IMG/VR virus record: IMGVR_UViG_3300021180_000123
Span: 1-21,229 of that record
DNA length: 21,229 nucleotides
Strand: one strand, 5' to 3'
DNA from: a virus
The notes below the pieces were generated by a model, which saw only the letters and a program-made list of their open reading frames with translations, had not been told where the DNA came from and did no database searches. The translations under genes were made by a program, and so were the position numbers. Below, one piece after another: positions 1 through 7,354 of this stretch (the first letter of the stretch is position 1; each line of letters begins with the position of its first letter).

Positions 1-13
1 CCCAACACACCCT

Positions 14-334
14 ATGGTAAAGAAGGTTAAAAAAAGGGCTAAAGCCACGCCGAAGGCTTGGAAGTACCTAACTGATAATAAGTTAAAAGGTGCTTATGGT
101 GAGACAGACTTTGAGAAGAAGGTAGTAAGAGTAAATAAGAAGAGACATAAGAAGGGGCCGAAATGGGGTATAGCTGGAAAGGATAACACTATCCTAAATA
201 CTATCGTGCATGAAGACATGCATGTAAAGAGGCCGAAAATGAAGGAAAGAGATGTAAGAAAGGCAACAAGGAAGAAGGTGGCGAAAATGGATAAGAGGAC
301 TAAAAAGAAGTATTATAACAAATTGAAGAGTTAA
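14..334 (+). CDS. Small basic protein with HExxH metallopeptidase-like motif
   Basis: A 106-residue, extremely Lys/Arg-rich protein. A hydrophobic stretch followed by HEDMH (His66, Glu67, His70) matches the zinc-binding HExxH motif of metallopeptidases; Glu78 could be a third ligand, but spacing this short is unusual, so activity is uncertain. Family knowledge: small phage HExxH proteins are often annotated as SprT-like or Zn-dependent proteases. The basic composition would suit nucleic-acid binding. It lies directly before the probable small terminase, with one base between stop and next ATG, so it is probably co-transcribed with the packaging genes. The ATG at 14 is preceded by T, as in most genes here, and only 13 bases precede it in the window, so a longer start outside cannot be excluded. 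Function not firmly known. Confidence 0.6.
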   Translation: MVKKVKKRAKATPKAWKYLTDNKLKGAYGETDFEKKVVRVNKKRHKKGPKWGIAGKDNTILNTIVHEDMHVKRPKMKERDVRKATRKKVAKMDKRTKKKYYNKLKS

Positions 335-335
335 C

Positions 336-944
336 ATGGAAAGGAGAAGTAAAACCGTTGATATAGATATTCCCTCTTATCCTAAGGGATCTGAGTTGAT
401 ACAAGGAGAGGCTGGAAGGATTTTTCTTCAGTTGGAAAATCACAACCACCTAGAGGTAGCTTACCTATTTGGTTTAGATAGATACTTCACTAGTGAGTCT
501 TCTATGAGGTCTGCTATTACAAGAGCTTATAATCTTGTGTTGGCCGACCCAATGAAGTATGATGTGGCTCCTGAAAAGGCAGGATTTATACAGGGGTTGG
601 TAAGTTCTAGGGGTATTGTAAAGAGAAACCCAGAATCTATAAGAGAAGAGAATGAGTTGAAGCAAATGGATATTACTGGGATGATTCTTAGTACAAGGGA
701 TCTAGCTGCTGGGTTGGTGAGGAGAAAGTTGGATTACTTGGATAAACATCCCAAAGCTTTACAAGAGGAGAAGTTAAAGGACTTGGGTTGGATCTTGGGT
801 GTGTTATTTGATAAGGGCCAGATAATCAGGGGCGAAGCCACAGAACATATTGCTGTGATGTCTTCACTTCCTGAACACATGAATCCAGATGAAGCATTGA
901 AAGCAATCTTACAAATGAGGGAGGAGTTTAACACAAAGAAATAA
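336..944 (+). CDS. Probable terminase small subunit
   Basis: A 202-residue, mostly helical protein two genes before the large terminase. Small terminases bind the packaging site and regulate the large-subunit motor. Residues about 35-70 read like a DNA-binding helical segment (EVAYLFGLDRYFTS followed by an amphipathic helix), and the C-terminal part is charged and helical, as in small-terminase oligomerisation regions. The assignment rests mainly on gene order and on general resemblance to the small terminases found next to this kind of large subunit; no diagnostic motif is present. The start ATG follows the previous stop by one base (TAA-C-ATG) and has no clear SD. It could instead be another packaging-associated DNA-binding protein. 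Confidence 0.5.
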   Translation: MERRSKTVDIDIPSYPKGSELIQGEAGRIFLQLENHNHLEVAYLFGLDRYFTSESSMRSAITRAYNLVLADPMKYDVAPEKAGFIQGLVSSRGIVKRNPESIREENELKQMDITGMILSTRDLAAGLVRRKLDYLDKHPKALQEEKLKDLGWILGVLFDKGQIIRGEATEHIAVMSSLPEHMNPDEALKAILQMREEFNTKK

Positions 945-945
945 T

Positions 946-1086
946 ATGGAATCTACACAAGAAGTTGCGAGAGATTTACCTGAAGAAGTAGTTAGTCAGG
1001 GTACTACAAGTAAGAAAGAAATTGATTTCAGTGCTTTTGCAGAAGACCCGGCAGAGTCTCCTAATGTCTGCATTAGTTGTCAATGA
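946..1086 (+). CDS. Small hypothetical protein between the terminase genes
   Basis: A 46-residue reading frame fills the gap between the two terminase genes. Its ATG sits in the TAATATG junction with the upstream gene (stop, one T, start), exactly as at nine other junctions in the window. Its TGA overlaps the ATG at 1083 of the large terminase as ATGA, a standard translational-coupling arrangement. The protein is acidic with a C-terminal CISCQ. No homologue is recognised; it may act only as a coupling peptide or as a small partner of the terminase. Support comes from the two precise junctions rather than from similarity. Confidence 0.6.
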   Translation: MESTQEVARDLPEEVVSQGTTSKKEIDFSAFAEDPAESPNVCISCQ

Positions 1087-2711
1087 TACTAGACGTCTCG
1101 GCAGAGAGTGAAAGAAGGAAACTCCTCTTTCAGGACTACGTCCACTCTGAGGAATATCAAAGAAAGTTGGTCGAAAGACTGCGGGTTAATGACGCCTGTA
1201 ACAAACACAAGGAAGCTCAGGCTTTAACCTATGCCCTTTGTGCTAGACCTGATAACCCAGCAGAGGGGTGTATTTTCTTTATAGAGAACTTTGGGTGGAC
1301 CTTTGACCCTCGTCCTGAAGCTGACCCACATGACCTTCCCTTTATTCTATTTGAATATCAAAAGGATGCAATAAGGGCGTTATTTGACCACATAGACAAT
1401 GGTAAAGATTTGCTATTTGAGAAGTCCCGAGATATGGGGGCCTCATGGTTAATCTTTGCTTATGTCCCTCTTTGGTATTGGTTGTTTAGAGATGGGTCGA
1501 ACTTTTTGATGGGTTCTTATAAAGAAGCTTTGGTAGATAATCGAACAAGAGACTCACTATTTGGAATGTGTGACTACGCGATACAAAACCTCCCCAAGTG
1601 GTTACTTCCTAAGGGGTTTAACTTTGAGAAGCATCGAAACCAAATGAAGTTGGTTAATCCAGTGAACTTCAATCAGATTACCGGAGATACTATGAATCCT
1701 GATTTTGGTCGTGGAACAAGAAAGACCGCCATCTTATTCGATGAGTTGGGAAGTTGGGAATATGGGAAGGAGGCATGGGAATCTTCATCCCAAGCAACAA
1801 GGTGTCGTATCGCCAACTCGACTCCAAAGGGATATAACTTCTTTGCCATGTTAAGAGGTTCGGGGGTAGATGTTCACACCATGCACTGGCGTCAACACCC
1901 TCTTAAAGATGAGATGTGGTATGAGTTTGAGAAGGTCAGGAATCCTGCTGAAACAATCGCCCAGGAACTTGATATTAGTTATACTAAATCTAGAGAAGGT
2001 AGAGTATACCCAGAATGGGATGATGTAAATATACAGCATGGTCATTTTCCTTATGATCCTTCCTTACCTTTATATATTGGGTGGGACTTCGGACGCTCAG
2101 ATGACACTGCGATAATTTGGTCCCAAAAAGACACTAGAGGTAAGTTAAGGATTATCGACACCTACAAAAACTCCAATAAGCACATAGAGTTCTTTATTCC
2201 ATTTGTTACTGGATTTATTTCAATGGAACTATATGGTAAGTATAATTATCTTCCCGAGGAGATGGCGATGATGGAGGCGCATAGACAGTGGGGACTACCA
2301 ACTCACTTCGGCGACCCCAGCGGAAGGTTCATCACTCAAGCTTCTGATTACTCTGTGTTCGACCTATTGAAACAACATGGAGTGATTGTAAACTTTAAGG
2401 ATGAATGGAAGGGTTTTCAAAAGAGAAAGTCTGCGGCCAAACTCTTAATTATGAATGGAATCGAACTCAATGATACCCCAAGATCTGTTTACTTCGATAT
2501 GTGTATGACACAATCGGCTTATCCTAAGGTAAGACGTGAGGGATCAGAAGAGATTAAATCGGACCAACCGGTACATAACTGGACCTCACACTATCGTTCA
2601 GCCTTTGAGTATCTTGCCCTTGGAATTGCAAACTATGATGTTCCCCATAGACACTCTATTGACAAGTTTAAAAAGAGTAGGTTTAACGAACGGCGGCTAA
2701 TCGGTTATTAA
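1083..2711 (+). CDS. terL: Terminase large subunit (DNA-packaging ATPase and nuclease)
   Basis: The motor that pumps phage DNA into the prohead and cuts the concatemer. Counting from ATG 1083 (542 residues), the ATPase domain shows a variant Walker A, KSRDMGAS (about 114-121), a Walker B, ILFDEL (about 217-222, Asp220-Glu221), and the coupling motif NSTPKG (about 245-250). The C-terminal RNase H-like nuclease shows GWDFG (Asp about 335) and FGDPSG (Asp about 411) as acidic metal ligands. Length is normal for the family. A TTG six bases upstream (1077) is in frame, but ATG 1083 overlaps the preceding stop as ATGA and is the better start. The SRDMG form of Walker A, without the usual Lys before Ser/Thr, is known in one branch of terminases. 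It ends with TAATATG into the next gene. Confidence 0.95.
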   Translation: MILDVSAESERRKLLFQDYVHSEEYQRKLVERLRVNDACNKHKEAQALTYALCARPDNPAEGCIFFIENFGWTFDPRPEADPHDLPFILFEYQKDAIRALFDHIDNGKDLLFEKSRDMGASWLIFAYVPLWYWLFRDGSNFLMGSYKEALVDNRTRDSLFGMCDYAIQNLPKWLLPKGFNFEKHRNQMKLVNPVNFNQITGDTMNPDFGRGTRKTAILFDELGSWEYGKEAWESSSQATRCRIANSTPKGYNFFAMLRGSGVDVHTMHWRQHPLKDEMWYEFEKVRNPAETIAQELDISYTKSREGRVYPEWDDVNIQHGHFPYDPSLPLYIGWDFGRSDDTAIIWSQKDTRGKLRIIDTYKNSNKHIEFFIPFVTGFISMELYGKYNYLPEEMAMMEAHRQWGLPTHFGDPSGRFITQASDYSVFDLLKQHGVIVNFKDEWKGFQKRKSAAKLLIMNGIELNDTPRSVYFDMCMTQSAYPKVRREGSEEIKSDQPVHNWTSHYRSAFEYLALGIANYDVPHRHSIDKFKKSRFNERRLIGY

Positions 2712-2712
2712 T

Positions 2713-3075
2713 ATGGGAAGTTACTACTTTAAACGTTTGATTAGAGAGGCAAAGAAGATTTCGCCCCATATTCGATTCAGGGGAATTAAATATGGATTCT
2801 ACCGTATCTACTACCAGGGAGCTTATATTGGAGAGTGTCATAAGGACATGCCGCTACTTGGATATGATATTGTGGAGAAAGACTATCGTCTTGATTCCTA
2901 TAAGGATTTTGATGAATATCATGATGTCATGGATCAAACCGCCCACCTCAAGAACTTCAGGGAGGGATATGTGGAAACACTAGACAAACTCCAGACCAGG
3001 ATCTATATGTTTAGAAAAGACCGGGAATTTTATAAAACAGCCATTAATGGATACAAGACCTTGCGTATCAAGTAA
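2713..3075 (+). CDS. Hypothetical protein between terminase and HNH nuclease
   Basis: A 120-residue protein rich in aromatic and charged residues (Tyr, Phe, Lys, Asp), with no signal peptide or membrane segment. The N-terminal half (RFRGIKYGFYRIYYQGAYIG) looks like a small beta-sheet and the C-terminal half (about 70-120) is helical and could form a coiled coil. It is not recognised. It sits between the large terminase and an HNH nuclease, with TAATATG junctions on both sides, so it is part of the packaging transcript. An accessory role in packaging is only an inference from position. Confidence 0.7.
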   Translation: MGSYYFKRLIREAKKISPHIRFRGIKYGFYRIYYQGAYIGECHKDMPLLGYDIVEKDYRLDSYKDFDEYHDVMDQTAHLKNFREGYVETLDKLQTRIYMFRKDREFYKTAINGYKTLRIK

Positions 3076-3076
3076 T

Positions 3077-3415
3077 ATGGGAGGAAAACATCTACCTGGT
3101 TATAAGAAAAAGTATCAACAAGAACATCCCCAGATATATAGGGATTCTAATAAGAGATACTTAGACAGATTAAGAAATGCAGTATTTGATCTACTGGGTC
3201 ATAGTTGTGCAATTTGTGGTTTTAATGATAAACGTGCACTGCAAATAGATCACGTAGAGGGTGGCGGTTCGGTTGAATTAAAAGGAATAAGTAGAGATAA
3301 ATACCTTAAAATGGTGATAGAAAGTGCAGTGAATCAAGAGGAAAAGTACCAGATCCTTTGCGCAAACTGCAACTGGATCAAACGCGATACCAATAAGGAA
3401 CTAGACAAACTCTAG
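3077..3415 (+). CDS. HNH endonuclease
   Basis: A 112-residue HNH nuclease. Zinc-knuckle pairs CAIC (Cys44, Cys47) and CANC (Cys95, Cys98) flank the catalytic segment LQIDHVEG (Asp58-His59), the usual order for HNH proteins with a treble-clef zinc site. HNH proteins beside terminase and portal genes are known in HK97-like phages to assist packaging by stimulating terminase cutting; free-standing homing enzymes look similar, so that is the alternative. I chose ATG 3077, which makes the TAATATG junction with the previous gene; an in-frame ATG at 3047 would overlap that gene by 29 bases. The gene ends with TAG at 3415, and the promoter for the portal gene overlaps its last codons. Confidence 0.88.
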   Translation: MGGKHLPGYKKKYQQEHPQIYRDSNKRYLDRLRNAVFDLLGHSCAICGFNDKRALQIDHVEGGGSVELKGISRDKYLKMVIESAVNQEEKYQILCANCNWIKRDTNKELDKL

Positions 3416-3430
3416 TTATAATGTTATACT
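3402..3430 (+). promoter_or_regulatory. Candidate sigma70-type promoter of the portal gene, near-leaderless
   Basis: TAGACA (3402-3407), a 17-base spacer and TATACT (3425-3430), with only nine bases before the portal ATG at 3440. Transcription should start about 7 bases after the -10 box, giving a leader of about 2 nt and no room for an SD site. A perfect TATAAT at 3417-3422 overlaps, but its -35 (TAAGGA) is poor. The box lies over the 3' end of the HNH gene. Confidence 0.6.
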
Positions 3431-3439
3431 ACCCAAAAT

Positions 3440-5611
3440 ATGGCTGACCAGATATATGGGGATAAGACCTTGACCTCTGCTACTCGGGCAGGAGGACCAG
3501 ACCAGATCACCTCAAAAACCCCCAATAATCTTCCTGCTCTTCAGCCGGTAACTTATGTAGATCCCCAACAGGAGTTCTACATGCCCTCTGATATGGAGAA
3601 GCAGGTGGTTAGAGAGACCTTCTTCAAGTTCCGCTGGACTCAAGACATGAGAAATCGTGCCTACGAGTACATGGATAACCGGACCCTTATTGAATATATC
3701 GATGACTCTGTTAAGCGTTTTACTACCAATATCTTTTCTCGTGAAGGGCTAGAAGATTGGCAAGCTCGGGTCCACGACCCATTCACACGTAATAAGGTGT
3801 TGGAAGTCTTGGGCCGAATCGTGTCCGTCTTACCCATTGCCTCCTTTATGCCAAGGGGTGATGAGGATATCCTTAGAGCTGATATCTTAAATAACCTATA
3901 CTCCTATTCTGAAGAGAAGGACAACTTCGAGGAGTTTATGACCCAATATCTTCTTGAGGCTATTGTCAAGGGAACTGCTGTTGGTTATGAGGGAATGGAA
4001 TATCATGTTCGTAAGGTAAGAGATGTTAAGGGTGTTGGAGATGATATCACCGTTACTGAAGATGAAATTAAGGAAACTAAGTTATTTGCTGAGATAGTCC
4101 CCCTTGAAGAGTTTTATCCAGCCCATGTCGGTATTAGAACGATTAAACAAATGCCTTTCTGCTTCTGGAGAAGGGAGATTTCCTATGATGAGTTTAAGGC
4201 AAATTGGCAGATGTATGAGCGTTATGTTCACGTCAAACCCCACGCTCCGTTATCTCAGTGGAGAGAGCAGCGGCCTTTTTATCTCGATTATGTATCTACC
4301 ACAGTACAACCTGGTAATGTGGAAATCGTTAGACTCTACGACAAAATCAATGATGTCTATGTTATTCTGGCTAACGGTGTGTGGCTTAATCCTATTGTTG
4401 GGAAAGGTGACAAAGAACTTGTAAGTCCTCTTCCTTGGAATCACAAGGAGCTTCCGTTCTTCGATGCGAAGTTTGACTTCTTTGGTAATTGGTTCTATGG
4501 TAAGTCACTTCCTGACAGACTTCAATCTTTCCAGGATGTTATGGATGTACTTACGAATATGGTGTTGGACCAGTCATTCCTTACCATCTTCCCACCCTTG
4601 CTTACTGCGGGCAACGATGCCATTGAAGATGATTATCTCCGCCCGGGTCGCCGAACTCCTATTGACACTCAGGGCCTACCCCTAAACCAAGCCTATGCTA
4701 AACTGGATCTTGGAGCACCTTCTGGGTGGCATGAGTTTATATTGAATTGGACCAAGGGAGTTCTTGAGGAGTCTTCGGTTAATATAGCTGGTCAGGGAAT
4801 GGGTGGTACTGGTAATCGTGTTACAGCCCAAGAAGTTGGTGTGGCTCAACAAGGTGTTCAGGCCCTTATGTCAATCTTTGGTAGGATGATTAATTATGCC
4901 CTGAAACAAAAGGCCATGCTACGTGGTGCCAATATTCTCCAGTTCTGGACTGATCCAAATACTCCAATGTTACAGGGGGTTCTCGGAGACACAGCTGATG
5001 AAGACTTTAAGAAGGCCTTTAACTTAATCAAGGTAGATGGAACTACATTAGCAAGCGGTAAGCGTGGAACGAAGGTAATAGCCATGTACCAAGGCCAGGA
5101 GAACATGCCGACCCAACAGACTCTTAAGGCAAAAGCCGTTGTCAAACAGGCGATGAATCCAGGAGGTCGTCCAGTTGAGTACGTAGCTGTTGATGCTGCC
5201 TATCTACGAAATATTGAGTTCAATGTTAAACTGATTATGGACCAAAAGAAAGATCAGACCAAGGATCTTGAGAAGGCTCTTCAGCTTGAGAAGATCCGAG
5301 TTTATATGACGTTCTTTGGAAGCCAAGTAGACACGCAAGAACTCCTTGCCCAAACAGCAGAGAAGTTTGGTGATGACCCATCTAAGGTTATGGCTAAACA
5401 GCAACAACCTGGCCAACAAGGACAACCTCAGCCTGGTCAACCTGGACAAAAAGGACAACCCGGTCAAGGTGCTCCAGGGGGTCAGAATATTGGCACCAAA
5501 CCTCAGTTTAATATTACTGGGAACATGACTAATACTGGGTTGGGAGTAAATGGAGGTATGCAGAATATGGGAGAATTAATGGGGACGGGTCAAGTAACTA
5601 ATAATAAATAG
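3440..5611 (+). CDS. Portal protein with collagen-like C-terminal segment
   Basis: A 723-residue protein downstream of the large terminase, with the size and character of podovirus and P22-type portals, the dodecameric ring through which DNA enters and leaves the head. Supporting stretches include the segment around GKSLPDRLQSFQDVMDVL (about 355-372), typical of portal wing/stem regions that begin a long helix, and the following hydrophobic helix. There is no signal peptide. Residues about 654-682 form an unusual Pro-Gly-Gln stretch with collagen-like G-x-y spacing, followed by a Gly/Asn/Met-rich tail; such tails are not part of the core portal fold. The start is fixed by a promoter that leaves only nine bases before the ATG. 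It is followed by a small gene after TAG-GT. Portal is by far the best reading. Confidence 0.85.
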   Translation: MADQIYGDKTLTSATRAGGPDQITSKTPNNLPALQPVTYVDPQQEFYMPSDMEKQVVRETFFKFRWTQDMRNRAYEYMDNRTLIEYIDDSVKRFTTNIFSREGLEDWQARVHDPFTRNKVLEVLGRIVSVLPIASFMPRGDEDILRADILNNLYSYSEEKDNFEEFMTQYLLEAIVKGTAVGYEGMEYHVRKVRDVKGVGDDITVTEDEIKETKLFAEIVPLEEFYPAHVGIRTIKQMPFCFWRREISYDEFKANWQMYERYVHVKPHAPLSQWREQRPFYLDYVSTTVQPGNVEIVRLYDKINDVYVILANGVWLNPIVGKGDKELVSPLPWNHKELPFFDAKFDFFGNWFYGKSLPDRLQSFQDVMDVLTNMVLDQSFLTIFPPLLTAGNDAIEDDYLRPGRRTPIDTQGLPLNQAYAKLDLGAPSGWHEFILNWTKGVLEESSVNIAGQGMGGTGNRVTAQEVGVAQQGVQALMSIFGRMINYALKQKAMLRGANILQFWTDPNTPMLQGVLGDTADEDFKKAFNLIKVDGTTLASGKRGTKVIAMYQGQENMPTQQTLKAKAVVKQAMNPGGRPVEYVAVDAAYLRNIEFNVKLIMDQKKDQTKDLEKALQLEKIRVYMTFFGSQVDTQELLAQTAEKFGDDPSKVMAKQQQPGQQGQPQPGQPGQKGQPGQGAPGGQNIGTKPQFNITGNMTNTGLGVNGGMQNMGELMGTGQVTNNK

Positions 5612-5613
5612 GT

Positions 5614-5928
5614 ATGTGGTGGCAACCCAAGATTATAGTTAAAACCATCGAGATCGAGAAGGACAGCACAGAGTCTGAACTCTCCTTTAAACTAGCCAAT
5701 AAGTTAGGAGACCTTACTGCGGTTGAAATTACGACCGAAGGGGTTGATCAACTCTTCACACAACTATCTGGGGTAGATGGTCTTTTAGACTACCTGGCTG
5801 ACACAATGAGGGCTGATATTAACCGTTATTTCTCTGCTGTCACTGACAAAGACCGCGACATTATTCGTGGTGCGTTCTCTCGGACTGCATTTATTAGGGC
5901 TGCCTTACTTGACAAATTAAGGAAATAA
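5614..5928 (+). CDS. Small hypothetical protein downstream of portal
   Basis: A 104-residue acidic, mostly helical protein with an N-terminal strand (KIIVKTIEI). The C-terminal half (DYLADTMRADINRYFSAVT then RGAFSRTAFIRAALLDKLRK) reads as amphipathic helices. It starts two bases after the portal TAG and has no SD, so it is probably translated by coupling with the portal. The last codons contain the -35 and most of the spacer of the strong capsid promoter. It is not recognised; a portal-associated accessory role is a guess from position. Confidence 0.7.
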   Translation: MWWQPKIIVKTIEIEKDSTESELSFKLANKLGDLTAVEITTEGVDQLFTQLSGVDGLLDYLADTMRADINRYFSAVTDKDRDIIRGAFSRTAFIRAALLDKLRK

Positions 5929-5937
5929 TCATATAAT
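5909..5937 (+). promoter_or_regulatory. Perfect-consensus sigma70-type promoter for the head operon
   Basis: TTGACA (5909-5914), exactly 17 bases, TATAAT (5932-5937): a full match to the bacterial housekeeping consensus at both hexamers and optimal spacing. The expected transcription start is near 5944. It drives a long structured leader and then the scaffold-like, decoration-like and major capsid genes, which must be made in the largest amounts. The -35 lies within the previous gene. Confidence 0.85.
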
Positions 5938-5943
5938 ACAGGA

Positions 5944-6118
5944 GATTTCATTGTGATGCCTGAGGTCTACACAGCCTGCCCTGTGTGGACCACAGACCTC
6001 AAAACGTGGTCTACCTGTAAAGGTCGTCGAGGGGCAACACCCTCCGAGCGCAGAAGCTCGTATAAAAAGTGCGTTAGTAAGCTTTCTGCGAAAGCGGAAA
6101 GATAAAAAAGTGTACGAT
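5944..6118 (+). ncRNA. Structured leader RNA or small RNA upstream of the scaffold-like gene
   Basis: About 175 nt between the promoter's expected start and ATG 6119 hold no plausible gene but a series of hairpins: TGAGGTCT (5961-5968) with AGACCTCA (5994-6001), enclosing ACACAG (5969-5974) with CTGTGT (5981-5986); ACCT-GTAA-AGGT (6013-6024, GNRA loop); GAGGG (6029-6033) with CCCTC (6040-6044); CGAGC (6045-6049) with GCTCG (6056-6060); and CTTTCTGC (6082-6089) with GCGGAAAG (6094-6101), closed by a GAAA tetraloop. GACCAC (5988-5993) can also pair with GTGGTC (6007-6012), which would make a pseudoknot with the first stem. No T-run terminator separates it from the gene, so a 5' leader is the simplest reading; a processed free RNA is possible. 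I recognise no known riboswitch or ribozyme. Confidence 0.65.
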
Positions 6119-6763
6119 ATGACAGAGGCAATAGTCCATAAGGTACCTGACGGTACTGGGGACGAAGGTGCAGTTACTCTCACCGCACAAGAGTACAAAG
6201 ATTTAACTGAAAAACTTGCGACGAAAGTCCAGGCTGAAGTTAATATGTCTCAGGAGCTTAAGGATCTTCGAGAGAAGAACCGTAAGTTGGCTGAACAACC
6301 TCAGGTCGAGACCAAAGATATTTCTTCGGTTGTCGAGGCAGAATTGGCAAAGCGAGATGCTGAACAATTGAAAACTATTCAAGCTATCGCCCTAACCAAT
6401 TGGCTTGAGGCCCATCCCCAATTTTCCCCAGAGGAAGATAAGGATGGACTTAAATTTGCCGCATTTCAAAAAGCACTTGGTCGTGTAAACCTGGTCGGGA
6501 TAAAGTCCGAACAAGATTATATACAAGTCCTTAACGATGCGTTACGCCTTACTGAACAGGTACCGACCATGCAACCAACTAATAATTTTGCGTCTTCTCC
6601 AATAGGAGGAGTTCCAGTCCGGGGTTCATCTCCGGTTCAGAACATGACTCCTGCTGAGCAGAAGTTCATCACAAACTCAATGGGTGGTAATATCGAAAAG
6701 TATCTTGTTCTCAAGGCAAAACGACCCGAATACGTTGAAGAGCTGCTTAAGTGGCAGAAATAG
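6119..6763 (+). CDS. Putative scaffolding / capsid assembly protein
   Basis: A 214-residue, highly charged, helical protein between portal and capsid genes, the normal place for a scaffold. Residues about 20-90 contain a coiled-coil stretch (TEKLATKVQAEV through LRDLREKN-like heptads); about 150-185 is a Pro/Ser/Gly-rich linker; and the C-terminal end (MTPAEQKFITNS onward) is a basic helical segment ending EELLKWQK, as expected for the capsid-binding tail of scaffolds. A GTG at 6110 is in frame, but ATG 6119 carries the preceding T seen at almost all starts and is preferred. It is preceded by the structured leader and has no proper SD. Scaffold is inferred from position and composition, not from a signature. 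Confidence 0.6.
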   Translation: MTEAIVHKVPDGTGDEGAVTLTAQEYKDLTEKLATKVQAEVNMSQELKDLREKNRKLAEQPQVETKDISSVVEAELAKRDAEQLKTIQAIALTNWLEAHPQFSPEEDKDGLKFAAFQKALGRVNLVGIKSEQDYIQVLNDALRLTEQVPTMQPTNNFASSPIGGVPVRGSSPVQNMTPAEQKFITNSMGGNIEKYLVLKAKRPEYVEELLKWQK

Positions 6764-6789
6764 ACGAATAGGGTGGTCGAAATTATAAA
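6761..6789 (+). promoter_or_regulatory. Weak candidate promoter before the decoration-like gene
   Basis: TAGACG (6761-6766), a 17-base spacer and TATAAA (6784-6789), beginning in the stop codon of the scaffold-like gene. Transcription would start near 6796, about 20 nt before ATG 6816. An AGGAG at 6795-6799 lies 16 bases from the ATG, too far for a good SD and at the very 5' end of such a transcript. Fits are 4/6 and 5/6, so this is tentative. Confidence 0.35.
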
Positions 6790-6815
6790 CAAATAGGAGT
6801 TTACATACGATTTTT

Positions 6816-7349
6816 ATGGCCTTTACATCTAGAGGTACATTGGACCCGCATGGTGCTCCTGTTCTTCGACACGAAATTCTCGCTAACAGCGTTACTTACG
6901 TCGTTGGTGATGCCCTCAAACTTACGTCCGGCTTTCCGGTCCTCGGTACTTCTGCCACTTTCCTTTATGGAATCTTGGAAGAAAACGAGACAAATAAGGC
7001 TGTGGGTCTCAACACGACTGGAGTAGCCGGTGCTACTGTAGGATCTTACGTCAACAGCTACCTTACTGCCTCCAACAACCAAACCGTTGTTTTGGCACGC
7101 GGTGCAATTGATATTAGTCGTCACACATTGTATTCAGCAAAAGTGAATGCAGCTCTCGGTACAACGCCAGGCTCTAACCTTCTTGGTTACTACCTTGACT
7201 TGGCCGATGAGACGCAACTCGCTGAGTCGTCTACATTGTCCACGACCCTTCAATTCTTTAGCTTTGGCCCAGACCTCTCAAGTGGTACTACACCAGTGAG
7301 ACTTATCGTTTCTTTACACCGATCTTTGGTCTTCGGAAACGATGGCTGA
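6816..7349 (+). CDS. Putative head decoration / capsid-stabilising protein
   Basis: A 177-residue, beta-rich, Thr/Ser/Gly/Leu-containing protein between the scaffold-like gene and the major capsid gene. The N-terminal part (GDALKLTSGFPVLGTSATFLYGIL) resembles small beta-barrel decoration proteins of lambda gpD type, which plug the capsid threefold positions, where an early strand pair and a GxV-type turn are common. No membrane segment or signal peptide. Codon use is biased toward C-ending codons like the capsid gene, fitting high expression. The gene ends in TGA and is followed by a hairpin. The call rests on position, size and strand-rich composition; a minor capsid or head-fibre subunit is the alternative. 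Confidence 0.5.
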   Translation: MAFTSRGTLDPHGAPVLRHEILANSVTYVVGDALKLTSGFPVLGTSATFLYGILEENETNKAVGLNTTGVAGATVGSYVNSYLTASNNQTVVLARGAIDISRHTLYSAKVNAALGTTPGSNLLGYYLDLADETQLAESSTLSTTLQFFSFGPDLSSGTTPVRLIVSLHRSLVFGNDG

Positions 7350-7354
7350 TGATA

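Noticed and set aside
3047-3076. ATG 3047 as start of the HNH protein
   Set aside because: It would overlap the preceding gene by 29 bases, whereas ATG 3077 forms the window's standard TAATATG junction and keeps the whole domain.
5944-6118. tRNA, tmRNA, hammerhead or group I/II intron in the leader
   Set aside because: No cloverleaf with T-arm consensus, no hammerhead core sequences, no intron core and no split gene around it.
5929-6198. Minus-strand 89-residue frame over the leader region
   Set aside because: It runs across the promoter, the hairpins and the first codons of the scaffold-like gene; no start signal, and the region is better explained as structured RNA.
6795-6799. AGGAG as the SD of the decoration-like gene
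   Set aside because: It is 16 bases from ATG 6816, beyond useful spacing, and no alternative start codon lies at the right distance in frame.
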